From Succinivibrionaceae bacterium UBA3769 (GTDB lineage Bacteria > Pseudomonadota > Gammaproteobacteria > Enterobacterales > Succinivibrionaceae), in assembly GCA_002372325.1 (NCBI GenBank), contig DFFT01000173.1, positions 1-29,638 on the forward strand: 29,638 nucleotides of DNA, in the 5' to 3' direction. Shown one piece after another: positions 7,358 to 15,025 of this stretch. A model generated the notes under the pieces. That model had not been told where the DNA came from, made no database searches, and worked only from the letters and a program-made list of their open reading frames with translations. A program made the translations under genes and the position numbers. The first letter of the stretch is position 1, and every line of letters begins with the position of its first letter.

Positions 7358-8013
7358 TTAAGTGCAAAAGTACTCTGAAGTATTACTTCAGCGTGGAGGG
7401 AGAAACAGAACAGTGGTATCTGGAATGGCTTCAGAATCAGATTAATAATTCTCCTGAGGCTGCTAGCAAAGTCTCCTTTAACAAACAGATCCAGAAGGAT
7501 CCGTTGAGGAGAGCTAAGTCTCTGGCAATAACGGACAAGGTTGAAATTTGGCATCTGTCTGATTATGAAAGCTCAGAAGAGGTTCATGTGAAGCAGTTTA
7601 AAGAGACCATGGATCGTATGGCCGCCACAAAAAGCCTTAAGAAACAGATAACCTACAGATTTGGTTACAGTAACTTTACCTTTGATCTTTGGATAATTCT
7701 TCATAAGATGGATTGCCGTGGATCGTTTTTACACAGAAAGCAATACATCACTCCGATCAATAATGCCTACAACGAAAACTTTGAGAACATGGAAGATTTC
7801 AAGCGTGAGGCAAATTTTAAGAGGTGTCTGAAAAAACTGACTCTGAGGGATGTGATCGAAGCTGTTAAAAGAGCAAAGGCTATTATGGAGATCAATAAGC
7901 AGAACGGTTATACATTGCACCAATACAGAGGATACTCGTATTACAAGGAGAATCCATCGCTGATGATCTGGGAAATCATAGAGAAGATACTTAAAGATTG
8001 TCAATTTATGTAG
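7354..8013 (+). CDS. RloB/AbiLii-like predicted Toprim-type effector
   Basis: A 219-residue protein coupled to the ATPase by an ATGA overlap, with GGGAGG as ribosome site. It shows the RloB pattern: an N-terminal strand followed by SVEGETE (Glu15, Glu19, the first acidic motif of Toprim/OLD-like nucleases), WHLSDYE with Asp70 (second acidic motif), and YSNFTFDLWIILHK (107-118), which corresponds to the family signature of Asn, Phe, Glu/Asp, Trp and His. The C-terminus is basic and helical. It is expected to be the toxic arm of the module, probably an RNA or DNA nuclease released on infection; this is by analogy, not shown by the sequence. Confidence 0.78.
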   Translation: MIKCKSTLKYYFSVEGETEQWYLEWLQNQINNSPEAASKVSFNKQIQKDPLRRAKSLAITDKVEIWHLSDYESSEEVHVKQFKETMDRMAATKSLKKQITYRFGYSNFTFDLWIILHKMDCRGSFLHRKQYITPINNAYNENFENMEDFKREANFKRCLKKLTLRDVIEAVKRAKAIMEINKQNGYTLHQYRGYSYYKENPSLMIWEIIEKILKDCQFM

Positions 8014-8168
8014 CGGGAGCTTCAACATTTGCTGAGCTACGGCGAAGAAGGCGGTTTTCCTGGCAGCCTTTCTGATGAGTTACATGTGGGAGCTTTTACA
8101 GTATGGTTCGGGCGTTCGAATGATTTGAATATTTAACTGACAGGTAGTGCGGTATTTACCCAAATGAA

Positions 8169-8918
8169 ATGCTGACAGCATGGATCAGAAGCAGATTTTC
8201 GGGAATTTTGGTTTCGGCTGGCATTCAGCAGATATTTCTCATAGAGCTTTGCTTGTCCGGTATAAGATGTCGGAACCCGCAGCATCCTGCAAAAGAGCTC
8301 AGCTTCGCTGAAGGAGATGTTATTACCATGTATCCAGAGCTGGTACATGGTAATTTTGACTATTCAAAACCTGAGCCGTCAAAGCTTGAACCTGTGATAC
8401 AGATTTCCATTAGGGATTGTTCATTATTCCCTGAACATAAATGTTTCTTCAGCAGCTATGTTCCGAGGGATGATGATGGCTGTCCCTATACGGACAAGCT
8501 GCAATTCATCGTTCTGGATCTCACGCAAATCGGCTCGGCAAATGAAGACCAGAAGAAACAGGGGCTTGTTGAGTGGGCAATGGCATTCAAAGCTGATTCC
8601 TGGGAAGAGGTCGGCAAAATTAAAAATCACAGCATAAAAGAGGCGGTAAAAACAATGCAGCTCATCATGTCAAATCCATCAGAGAAAGAAAAAATCCGCA
8701 TGCGAGAGGATGCTCGAAGGGACGAAATTACGATAATAGCCGCAGCTGAAAGAAGGGGAAAGGAAGAGGGCAGAAGAGAAGGAATAAAGCAGGGAATAGA
8801 GCAGGGAATAAAGCAGGTAACATGTGACTGTGCCAGACGTATGAAGAATAACGGCATGGATGCGGCTCTGATTTCCAAGTATACAGGACTGACAGCAGAT
8901 CAGATTTCTTCACTGTAA
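8169..8918 (+). pseudogene. Rpn / PD-(D/E)XK transposase-family remnant, N-terminus lost
   Basis: The C-terminal part of a recombination-promoting nuclease/putative transposase. Homology starts about 8350: KLEPVIQISIRDCSLFPEH, then CPYTDKLQFIVLDLTQIG, a helical middle, and the family's charged tail GKEEGRREGIKQGIEQGIKQ. The catalytic PD-(D/E)XK core that should precede it (roughly 100-150 residues) is missing: the open frame upstream of 8350 does not resemble it. An ATG at 8328 with AAGGAG could express the remnant. The next remnant follows in the same frame right after the stop. It is probably non-functional. Confidence 0.65.
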
Positions 8919-9090
8919 ATCGCCGCTTTTCCGAAGGATTACGGCTATGTTAAAGAATTCGGAGAAGGTGTTGACCGGATGTGCCGAGAACTGGAGGACA
9001 TCGGCCTCCCTGATCCGATCTTCAATAACAGCACGTTCATTCTTAAGACAACGGTTACGAGTGCGTCCTTCAAGGAGCAATTGATGGAAG

Positions 9091-9132
9091 CGCGTCGATT
9101 CAGGGGAAAGACGCGTCGATTCAGAGAAAGAA
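9091..9132 (+). repeat. Two 21-bp in-frame repeat units (heptapeptide DASIQGK-type)
   Basis: Units 9091-9111 and 9112-9132 differ at a few bases and, in the ancestral frame, encode ASIQGKD and ASIQRKN. Heptapeptide copy-number repeats in the linker are a feature of this AlbA_2-type family (recalled, not checked). Confidence 0.7.
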
Positions 9133-9326
9133 CGCGCTTATCGATAAACTGAATCAAATGGCAGATGCCGGAAAACTGTCGGTCAGAGCTAAAGCCGACA
9201 TGCAGGCAGTAATCGCAGGTTCTGGCGTTCAGGATGTGATTGCATGCAGCGATGTAATGAGACTCCTTTCCTGTCAGACCACCAAGGCCAGACAGGTTTT
9301 GAAAATGATGGAAGATACTGGCCTGA

Positions 9327-9361
9327 TTAAAACTGTACAGGGCCGTTAAAACTGTACAGGG
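9327..9361 (+). repeat. 19-base-period duplication causing a frameshift
   Basis: TTAAAACTGTACAGGG occurs at 9327-9342 and again at 9346-9361. Removing one period (19 bases) restores the reading frame from LIKTVQG into KGKGKYILALPEF. Confidence 0.85.
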
Positions 9362-9434
9362 TAAGGGGAAAGGCAAGTATATCCTGGCGCTGCCGGAGTT
9401 TTCTTCAAAGGATAAAACAGCTTCAGAGAATTAA

Positions 9435-9943
9435 ATTTGATTGACCCCTTAATTTTCGGGGGCTATGATTCATCAGGATGAATGCGAAGGAAGCTCTTAT
9501 GTAAAGCTCGGTCTCATTCTGGCTAAGATTCCGGATATCATCGAAAGAGACCGGGATTGCCATGCGGGACACAGCATTTCCGAAATTCTGGCGGAAATGA
9601 AGCGGGATGCGGTTAACAGCATTGCCGCTGACTTCGCAGGCAAGCGGTTATCGACAGAGATGCTGTTTTGGATGCGACAGAGAACAACCTGAATGGAACG
9701 CTCCCGAATATCTTCTCTCAGAGACTTCATTAACTGTCATGAGTATACAAAGCATCCGGGGAACCGCTTTCCTGGCTTAACGCAGGAGCGCTGATGGCGA
9801 GCTTGAAAAAATCATAGCAGAGGGGGTATTTCTCTTAAGATCGGGGAGCATTATCAGAATTTCGGGGAACTTGTTGGTTTTGCCAGTCGTCATGGTGCTG
9901 TCGGTCATGATGCAGCCATGATGTAATACAGAGGGGACTTTGC
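9435..9943. other. Apparently decayed region with one small open frame (9465-9692)
   Basis: About 500 bases without a convincing gene. One 75-codon frame (9465-9692, start MIHQDECEGSS) contains a helical stretch PDIIERDRDCHAGHSISEILAEM but lacks a good ribosome site and matches no family I know. The rest is interrupted by stops in all forward frames. It is most likely debris of inactivated genes. The last bases supply the ribosome site (GAGGGG) of the next gene. Confidence 0.4.
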
Positions 9944-11710
9944 ATGCCTTTTAATCCGGATATTGACAAAATTCTGGCTGATACCAGCAAGAAGGAATTT
10001 ATCGCCTTTACCAAATGGATGCTGGGCCAGGTTCCGGCAGACCTCCGGGAGCAGTTTATTGCGAAGCTCGTGTTCCCGGAGTCTTTGACCAGGCTCTCCC
10101 AAAGCTCCGCCAAATCAAAAATGAAGCCTGAACTCCTGGAGAAGAAGGTTCAGGAGGTCATAAGCGACCTTAACATGGGCGGCCGGTGTCTGGAATCAGA
10201 TTACCGGGAGGAGTGGCTGGAAACCCAGCGGGGAGATCAGGCATTTGATTTTGAGGATCCCGAGGGGCTTCTGGCAGACATAAAGAAGGCCCTGAAGCTT
10301 CTCATCGAATGCGCGGAGAACCAGGAGTTTGAGCTGGGCGGAAAGCTCCTGAAAATGCTGCTCTCCCTGGAGATTGAGGTTACCGGCGAATGCGACGAGT
10401 CCCCTTTTTCTTTTTGGGATCTCTACGGCTATGACGTTATTAAAAACACCGGAGCCACGGCGAAGAAGACGGTTTTTCCGGCGATCCTTCTGACAAGCTA
10501 CATGAACAACCGCAATACGGGAAGCCGGGTTCAGGCGTTTGCGGGATTTGAAGATTTGCTGACAGAGAGCCGCAGCATATATCCTGATGAAATGCTGGCC
10601 TTGAACGGCGGGAGCATCCCTGATTTTGATGCTTTTCTGGCATCCTGGATTGACTGTCTTGTCCAAATCCAAAAGAACCAGATGGAACACTGGAGAATGT
10701 CGTTATGCGCCGAGGAGCTTGTAAGGGAGGCTTATTCCCGCCTTGCTCCCGAAAAAGCCCGTGAATATGCGATCAAATATGAGAAGGCTTATCCGGATCT
10801 TTGCGCGCAGTACTTAAAAAACGGGCTTTTTACCCAGGAGCCCGGTGAGATGTATCAGTTCTGCTGCAAAGCTCTCGAAAGCGTTGCTTCCTCCCGGGGG
10901 AGAAGGGAGATTGCCCTTTATGCGGCTGACTATGCGCTTCTTCTTGATAAGCCTGATGACGTCCTGGACTGCCGGATGGAAGCCTTTAAGGCATCAGGAG
11001 ATCTTGTTGATTATCTCCGGATTCTCCATGGCCTTAAGGAATTTACCCCGGATCTCCGGGATCGGCTTGACCGGATTCTGACGCAGCAGCATGAGACCTT
11101 TGCAAAGAACTCCGCCCGCGACTTCCCGCTCTGGGAGGGCTCCCGCTATTCTGTTTGTCTGCTGCTGCAGGGAAGGGCAGCGGAGGCCATGGATATAATC
11201 GGCAGGGATCCCTTTAACTTTCTGCCGGGAATGATTTTCCTGACGCTCCTGCTCCTGCCTGATGCTGCTGAATGCGCCGAGGGATCCTCCGCTGACCATC
11301 TTGTGAATAGGCTCAGCGAAGAAATCAGCTTTGTTTCCGCTGATTTCAAACGAGGCACCGGCCGCGATAATGAAAAGGAAATGCCCAGAAATGCTCACAG
11401 GAGAATTCAGCCTGACAGATCAGGCTCATCTTTATGGAAGGCGCTGCAAAAGGTCAGGACGGTGAGCAAACTTTCCGCGGATAACCGCGAGCTCATGATG
11501 GAGAAAACGGAAGAACTCATTACCAAATATGCCGACACCGCGACATCCGCCGGCAGAAGAGATCTTTATTATCTCTGCGCGGCAATGGCGGACATTTACG
11601 GCTCAGCCTTAAAAAATACCAGGGCAAAGAGCGAGTATACAGCCAGATTTATCAAAAGGTATGCCCGGTGGCGCACCCTGACGGCGCCTTTGAAACAACT
11701 GAAAAGATGA
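9944..11710 (+). CDS. Unrecognised 588-residue helical-repeat protein
   Basis: A soluble, largely alpha-helical protein with no signal peptide or membrane segment, likely cytoplasmic. The ATG has GAGGGG at good distance. The middle and C-terminal parts have TPR-like helix pairs (CAEELVREAYSRLAPEKAREYAIKYEKAYPDL, then EIALYAADYALLLDKPDDVLDC, DLVDYLRILHGL). The end (YTARFIKRYARWRTLTAPLKQL) resembles the closing helices of helical-repeat proteins such as those near SWIM zinc-finger or DUF6880 domains; this is a weak impression only. It is followed 86 bases later by the dipeptidase gene. I do not assign a function. Confidence 0.8.
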   Translation: MPFNPDIDKILADTSKKEFIAFTKWMLGQVPADLREQFIAKLVFPESLTRLSQSSAKSKMKPELLEKKVQEVISDLNMGGRCLESDYREEWLETQRGDQAFDFEDPEGLLADIKKALKLLIECAENQEFELGGKLLKMLLSLEIEVTGECDESPFSFWDLYGYDVIKNTGATAKKTVFPAILLTSYMNNRNTGSRVQAFAGFEDLLTESRSIYPDEMLALNGGSIPDFDAFLASWIDCLVQIQKNQMEHWRMSLCAEELVREAYSRLAPEKAREYAIKYEKAYPDLCAQYLKNGLFTQEPGEMYQFCCKALESVASSRGRREIALYAADYALLLDKPDDVLDCRMEAFKASGDLVDYLRILHGLKEFTPDLRDRLDRILTQQHETFAKNSARDFPLWEGSRYSVCLLLQGRAAEAMDIIGRDPFNFLPGMIFLTLLLLPDAAECAEGSSADHLVNRLSEEISFVSADFKRGTGRDNEKEMPRNAHRRIQPDRSGSSLWKALQKVRTVSKLSADNRELMMEKTEELITKYADTATSAGRRDLYYLCAAMADIYGSALKNTRAKSEYTARFIKRYARWRTLTAPLKQLKR

Positions 11711-11796
11711 GACATGTCCTGCAAGTCTCCTGACCGCAGCGGCAAAGAAGGATGCCGTATCCGCTGAACCGGAAATGATGAGAAAGATGGAAAAGA

Positions 11797-12771
11797 ATGA
11801 AGGGGAAAAGAAGAGAAATGATCATGGCTGATAGTAAAACCGCAAACACGGGCGCAGACCTTATCGCCGGCCTGGCGAATAACGTAATGCCCCGGAAACG
11901 CATTCTGACACTGGCCGCCGCCGTCCTTTTTATAACCGGGACTCCGGCCGGCGCTGTCCCGGCCGCCGCAGACGATGCCGCTGTCCCTGACAATGCCATG
12001 TCCGAGACAGCCAGCCCCGGCACCGCTGTATCCGCTGACTTAAACGGCGCAGCCGCTCCTGAAGCCGGGGCCGGTGATAAAGACGCTCCCTCAAAGGCAA
12101 AGAAAAGCGGCATTCGGCTCTCCGCTGATGCCGGGGACTTTGTGCTCCTGAGCGAGGCGGTGCCGGATGCCATTCTGGAAATCAGATACTATTCCACCTA
12201 CAATTTCGTGGGCGCCCGAGTGGACGGCTATGAGGAACCGGTGGCGCTCCTGACAAAGGAGGCCGCGGCCGCTCTTAAAAAGGTCAGCGACGATCTGATA
12301 ACCCGGGGCTATCGTCTCAAAATCTTCGACGCCTACAGACCGCAGATGGCGGTAGATCATTTTGTGAGATGGGCGCAGGACAATGATGACGCGGCCATGA
12401 AGCCGTATTTTTATCCCGAGCTTCCGAAGGATTCGCTGTTCCCCCAGGGCTATATTGCCAGACATTCCGGACACAGCCGGGGCAGCACCGTTGACCTGAC
12501 TCTTTTCGATATGAAAACCGAAAAGGAGGTTGACATGGGGGGCACCTTTGATTATTTCGGGAGGCTCAGCCATCCGGACTATACGAAAATCAAGAAGTTT
12601 CAGTATGACAACCGCATGATCCTCCGGAATGCCATGATGAAGCGCGGGTTTAAGCCCCTTTCCCAGGAGTGGTGGCATTTCACCCTGAATGATGAACCGT
12701 ACCCCGATACCTACTTCACCTTCCCGGTGGCGGTTAAATCGGTAAACGCCGGAGCCTGCGCCGGAAAATAA
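11797..12771 (+). CDS. D-alanyl-D-alanine dipeptidase, VanX/DdpX family, exported
   Basis: A zinc dipeptidase of the M15D family that hydrolyses D-Ala-D-Ala. From the first ATG it is 324 residues. The catalytic domain (about 110-315) shows the conserved Arg in FDAYRPQM, zinc ligands His226 and Asp233 in SGHSRGSTVDLTLF, the catalytic Glu291 and ligand His294 in EWWHF; the 7- and 3-residue spacings are those of VanX. Upstream lies a hydrophobic segment (RILTLAAAVLFITGTPAGA, from Met31) that reads as a signal peptide, then an Ala/Pro/Asp-rich linker, so it probably acts in the periplasm. The true start may be the ATG at 11887, although the 11797 and 11821-11826 ATGs are also in frame. No vanH/A or ddp transporter genes are near, so scavenging or wall remodelling is likelier than glycopeptide resistance. 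Confidence 0.9.
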   Translation: MKGKRREMIMADSKTANTGADLIAGLANNVMPRKRILTLAAAVLFITGTPAGAVPAAADDAAVPDNAMSETASPGTAVSADLNGAAAPEAGAGDKDAPSKAKKSGIRLSADAGDFVLLSEAVPDAILEIRYYSTYNFVGARVDGYEEPVALLTKEAAAALKKVSDDLITRGYRLKIFDAYRPQMAVDHFVRWAQDNDDAAMKPYFYPELPKDSLFPQGYIARHSGHSRGSTVDLTLFDMKTEKEVDMGGTFDYFGRLSHPDYTKIKKFQYDNRMILRNAMMKRGFKPLSQEWWHFTLNDEPYPDTYFTFPVAVKSVNAGACAGK

Positions 12772-12795
12772 TCCGCTCCGGGCGGACAGAGCCGG

Positions 12796-12823
12796 GGCGG
12801 CATTTCTCCGCTCCGGTGCCGCC
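12796..12823 (+). terminator. Possible terminator of the dipeptidase gene
   Basis: Perfect 7-bp arms GGCGGCA (12796-12802) and TGCCGCC (12817-12823) with a 14-base loop. The following sequence is only moderately T-rich, so termination may be weak. Confidence 0.45.
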
Positions 12824-12987
12824 TTCGGTTATTGTTTTCCGGTCCTGTCCTTTTTCTGCCCCCGACCATTTATCGCTCCCTTTGTATCTCCCTGTGTATC
12901 TCCCTTTTCCGCGCTGGTTCCTGCCCTGGCGCTCCGGGCAAATTTTCAAGCGGATTCAATAAAAAACATTTCCCTCCGGGGGTTTCC

Positions 12988-13017
12988 TTGACTATTAAGA
13001 AAAGGGCTTTCTATAAT
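12988..13017 (+). promoter_or_regulatory. Sigma70-type promoter of the srf-motor operon
   Basis: TTGACT (12988-12993, 5 of 6) and TATAAT (13012-13017, 6 of 6) are separated by 18 bases. It is the only strong promoter match I see before ten tightly packed genes. Transcription would start near 13024, leaving a leader of about 70 bases. Confidence 0.75.
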
Positions 13018-13096
13018 CCTTTGATGCGGGATTTTAAAGATTTTTATGCCCGGCCTCTTTTTACCGGCAAAGGCGGGACTGTGCGGGGGAGCTTTC

Positions 13097-15025
13097 ATGG
13101 ATACGAACAGTGTCAATTTCCTCAGAAGATTTGAGAAGGACAAATATCTCAGTGTCGGAGATCACGGGTATAACGTCAGGGGGATGGAAGCCCGTCTTCT
13201 GAAGGGCATCGGCGAGATCCTTCTTAAAAACGAGTCCGAGTCCGTTAAGCTGCATTTCAGTCAGCTTTTTGCCGCGCAGCAGGAGGATGCGGCCAATTCC
13301 TGCATTACCGCCTTTATTCCCGATGCCGTTACAGACATCAAATCCGTGATGGCCATGTCCGCGCTCCCCGCTGACAAGCAGGCGGAGGTTAAGAGACAGA
13401 TTGCCTATGATTTTGCCTACCTGTCGTCCAAAGCGCGGATAATCCTCGAGAAGAGAAACCCCAAGCCGGATCTTCGGCGTTTCTGCTGCTTTTTCTATAA
13501 TCCGGAATTTGCCGGCGGTCTGGGCGCCTTTCTGCATCTCCCGGATTCTGATGACAATATCTTTATCGTTAACGGCAATATCCCGGTAGCGGCCTTGTAC
13601 GGCTACCGGCTTAATCCCTTTCGGAGCATCGGCGGAATTATTCTTCCCGGAGAACAGCCGGATGCGGAAGCCCCGGTACAGGACACCGATCAGGACTGGA
13701 GATACCATCATCCCCTGGAGCAGTTTGTTCCCGGAAATGATGACGGCGCCTATAAGTCCTGCGGCTATGACTGGAGCGACCGGGTTACTCCGGAGGATCT
13801 GGTAAAGCCCCGGGACAGCGCCGCTGCTGCCGCCGGCTCTGACGACAAGGCTGCTTCGGACACTCCCGTTCCAGATGCCGCAGATCCGGAGCCCGCAAAG
13901 GAGGCTCCCCCGGAGGAGGCTGTTTTTGCGAAATATGATCCGGGGGCTAACGGGTTACAGGAAGAGACTCCCCCTGAGAATGACGCGGACAAGAATCCAC
14001 CGCCGGAGGATACAGTTGTCTTTAATGATACCTTTAATGACACTCTTAACAGCACCTCTGATACAGAAACAGCCGAGAAGAGTGACACCGGACTCCCGCC
14101 CTTTGTTAAATGGCTGCTTATCGTGGTGCTTATCGCTCTCGCCATTATTATCCTGATTGCGCTCCTGTGGTTCTTTATGAATCCCGGGAAGCCCTTGTCC
14201 GCCATGCTGCCCTGGCAGCGGGAGATCCCGGCGGTAACTGAGACCAGAGGCTCCGGAGATACCGAGGTTCCGGTTATTTCCGGCGGCGGGAGCGGTGATG
14301 GCGTTACCGTTGACACCGGCGAGATCGTTTCCGGCAAGGTGATATCCGGAGAGGTTACCGGTGTCGGAGAGGGCGTGAGCTCCGGATCTGCCGGATCTCC
14401 TGACGGGGATCCGGGTTCCCCGGACTCTCAGGCCTCCGGAACCGCAGCACCGGGAACAGATCCTGCCTCTTCCGATCCCGGAAGCGATCCTGCCCTCTAC
14501 AATGCGGAGTTTGACAGTACCGGCAGCGGCGCGGGAGAGGGGGATTCCGGATCCCTCGCCCCCAATGTCGGAAGCGACGGTGACCTTCTGAAGCCGGAAT
14601 CCGGCAGCGCTGCCGATTTCAAGGAGACTGGTTCCGGCAGCGAGACTGCGGGAACGGAGAGCGGTTCCGGATCTCCGGAAGGGCAGTCCGCCGCTGTCAT
14701 GCCGTCCGATGGCGGAGCTTACCTTAAGATCTCCTACCGGGATCTGGGGGCGGAGCCAAACGGCGACAGAAGGGTGGGCTATACCGTTACCGATGAAAAG
14801 AACAGCGTCCGCTGTTCTCTCCGGGGCAAATTGTCCAAATGGGAGCAGGGCCGGGTGTTCTTCATTGACAAGAACGCCCGAGTCGGCAATGGCTGCGATC
14901 CCGCGGACTTCCCCCGGGAAATGATCTGCCACGATTCCGACGGTCAGTTTTGCCGGGTGGTGCCCCAGGAGGGGGCCCGCAAGGGTTATATTCAGTACGT
15001 TAAGTTGTCAGAGGAAAAGCCATGA
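13097..15025 (+). CDS. SrfA-like membrane protein, first gene of the srf-motor operon
   Basis: 642 residues from the ATG at 13097 (GGGGGAG upstream; the earlier ATG at 13046 lacks a ribosome site). The layout is: cytoplasmic N-terminal domain (about 1-210, starting FEKDKYLSVGDHGYNVRGME), an acidic Pro/Ala-rich linker, one membrane helix (about 335-360, WLLIVVLIALAIIILIALLW), a long Gly/Ser/Asp-rich flexible linker, and a C-terminal extracytoplasmic domain (about 540-642) with three cysteines. A single-pass protein placed directly before srfB and srfC matches the position and architecture expected of SrfA, though sequence similarity is only suggestive. It could anchor the cytoplasmic SrfB/SrfC to the envelope. 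It overlaps the next gene by ATGA. Confidence 0.65.
   Translation: MDTNSVNFLRRFEKDKYLSVGDHGYNVRGMEARLLKGIGEILLKNESESVKLHFSQLFAAQQEDAANSCITAFIPDAVTDIKSVMAMSALPADKQAEVKRQIAYDFAYLSSKARIILEKRNPKPDLRRFCCFFYNPEFAGGLGAFLHLPDSDDNIFIVNGNIPVAALYGYRLNPFRSIGGIILPGEQPDAEAPVQDTDQDWRYHHPLEQFVPGNDDGAYKSCGYDWSDRVTPEDLVKPRDSAAAAAGSDDKAASDTPVPDAADPEPAKEAPPEEAVFAKYDPGANGLQEETPPENDADKNPPPEDTVVFNDTFNDTLNSTSDTETAEKSDTGLPPFVKWLLIVVLIALAIIILIALLWFFMNPGKPLSAMLPWQREIPAVTETRGSGDTEVPVISGGGSGDGVTVDTGEIVSGKVISGEVTGVGEGVSSGSAGSPDGDPGSPDSQASGTAAPGTDPASSDPGSDPALYNAEFDSTGSGAGEGDSGSLAPNVGSDGDLLKPESGSAADFKETGSGSETAGTESGSGSPEGQSAAVMPSDGGAYLKISYRDLGAEPNGDRRVGYTVTDEKNSVRCSLRGKLSKWEQGRVFFIDKNARVGNGCDPADFPREMICHDSDGQFCRVVPQEGARKGYIQYVKLSEEKP

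Larger units (their letters stand above)
8919..9434 (+). pseudogene. Remnant of an AlbA_2 (RecG-like) ATP-binding/transcriptional regulator, C-terminal part
   Basis: Three frame pieces join into the C-terminus of the AlbA_2-domain family: FPKDYGYVKEFGEGVDRM, then LEDIGLPDPIFNNSTF (8928-9090); ASIQGKDASIQRKNALIDKL, then a winged-helix-like region ending RQVLKMMEDTGLIKTVQG (9095-9342); and KGKGKYILALPEF to a TAA at 9432-9434. The first break is explained by an extra CG in a CGCG run near 9089-9094. The second is a 19-base duplication at 9327-9361. The N-terminal DNA-binding and ATPase parts are absent. Such genes are common mobile accessory regulators; this copy is dead. Confidence 0.7.
12772..13096. 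other. Intergenic region with terminator-like hairpin and the promoter of the srf operon
   Basis: There is no gene. After the dipeptidase stop come a GC-rich inverted repeat (12796-12823), a pyrimidine-rich stretch, then an abrupt A+T-rich segment (12955-13035) with a near-consensus sigma70 promoter and a leader of roughly 70 bases before the SrfA-like gene. Confidence 0.7.

Noticed and set aside
8326..8350. Inverted repeat CCATGTA/TACATGG
   Set aside because: Short arms inside a gene remnant, overlapping a possible start; chance is a sufficient explanation.
12832..13134. 100-codon forward frame before srfA
   Set aside because: It spans the promoter and the SrfA start in another frame, has no ribosome site and shows no protein-like pattern.
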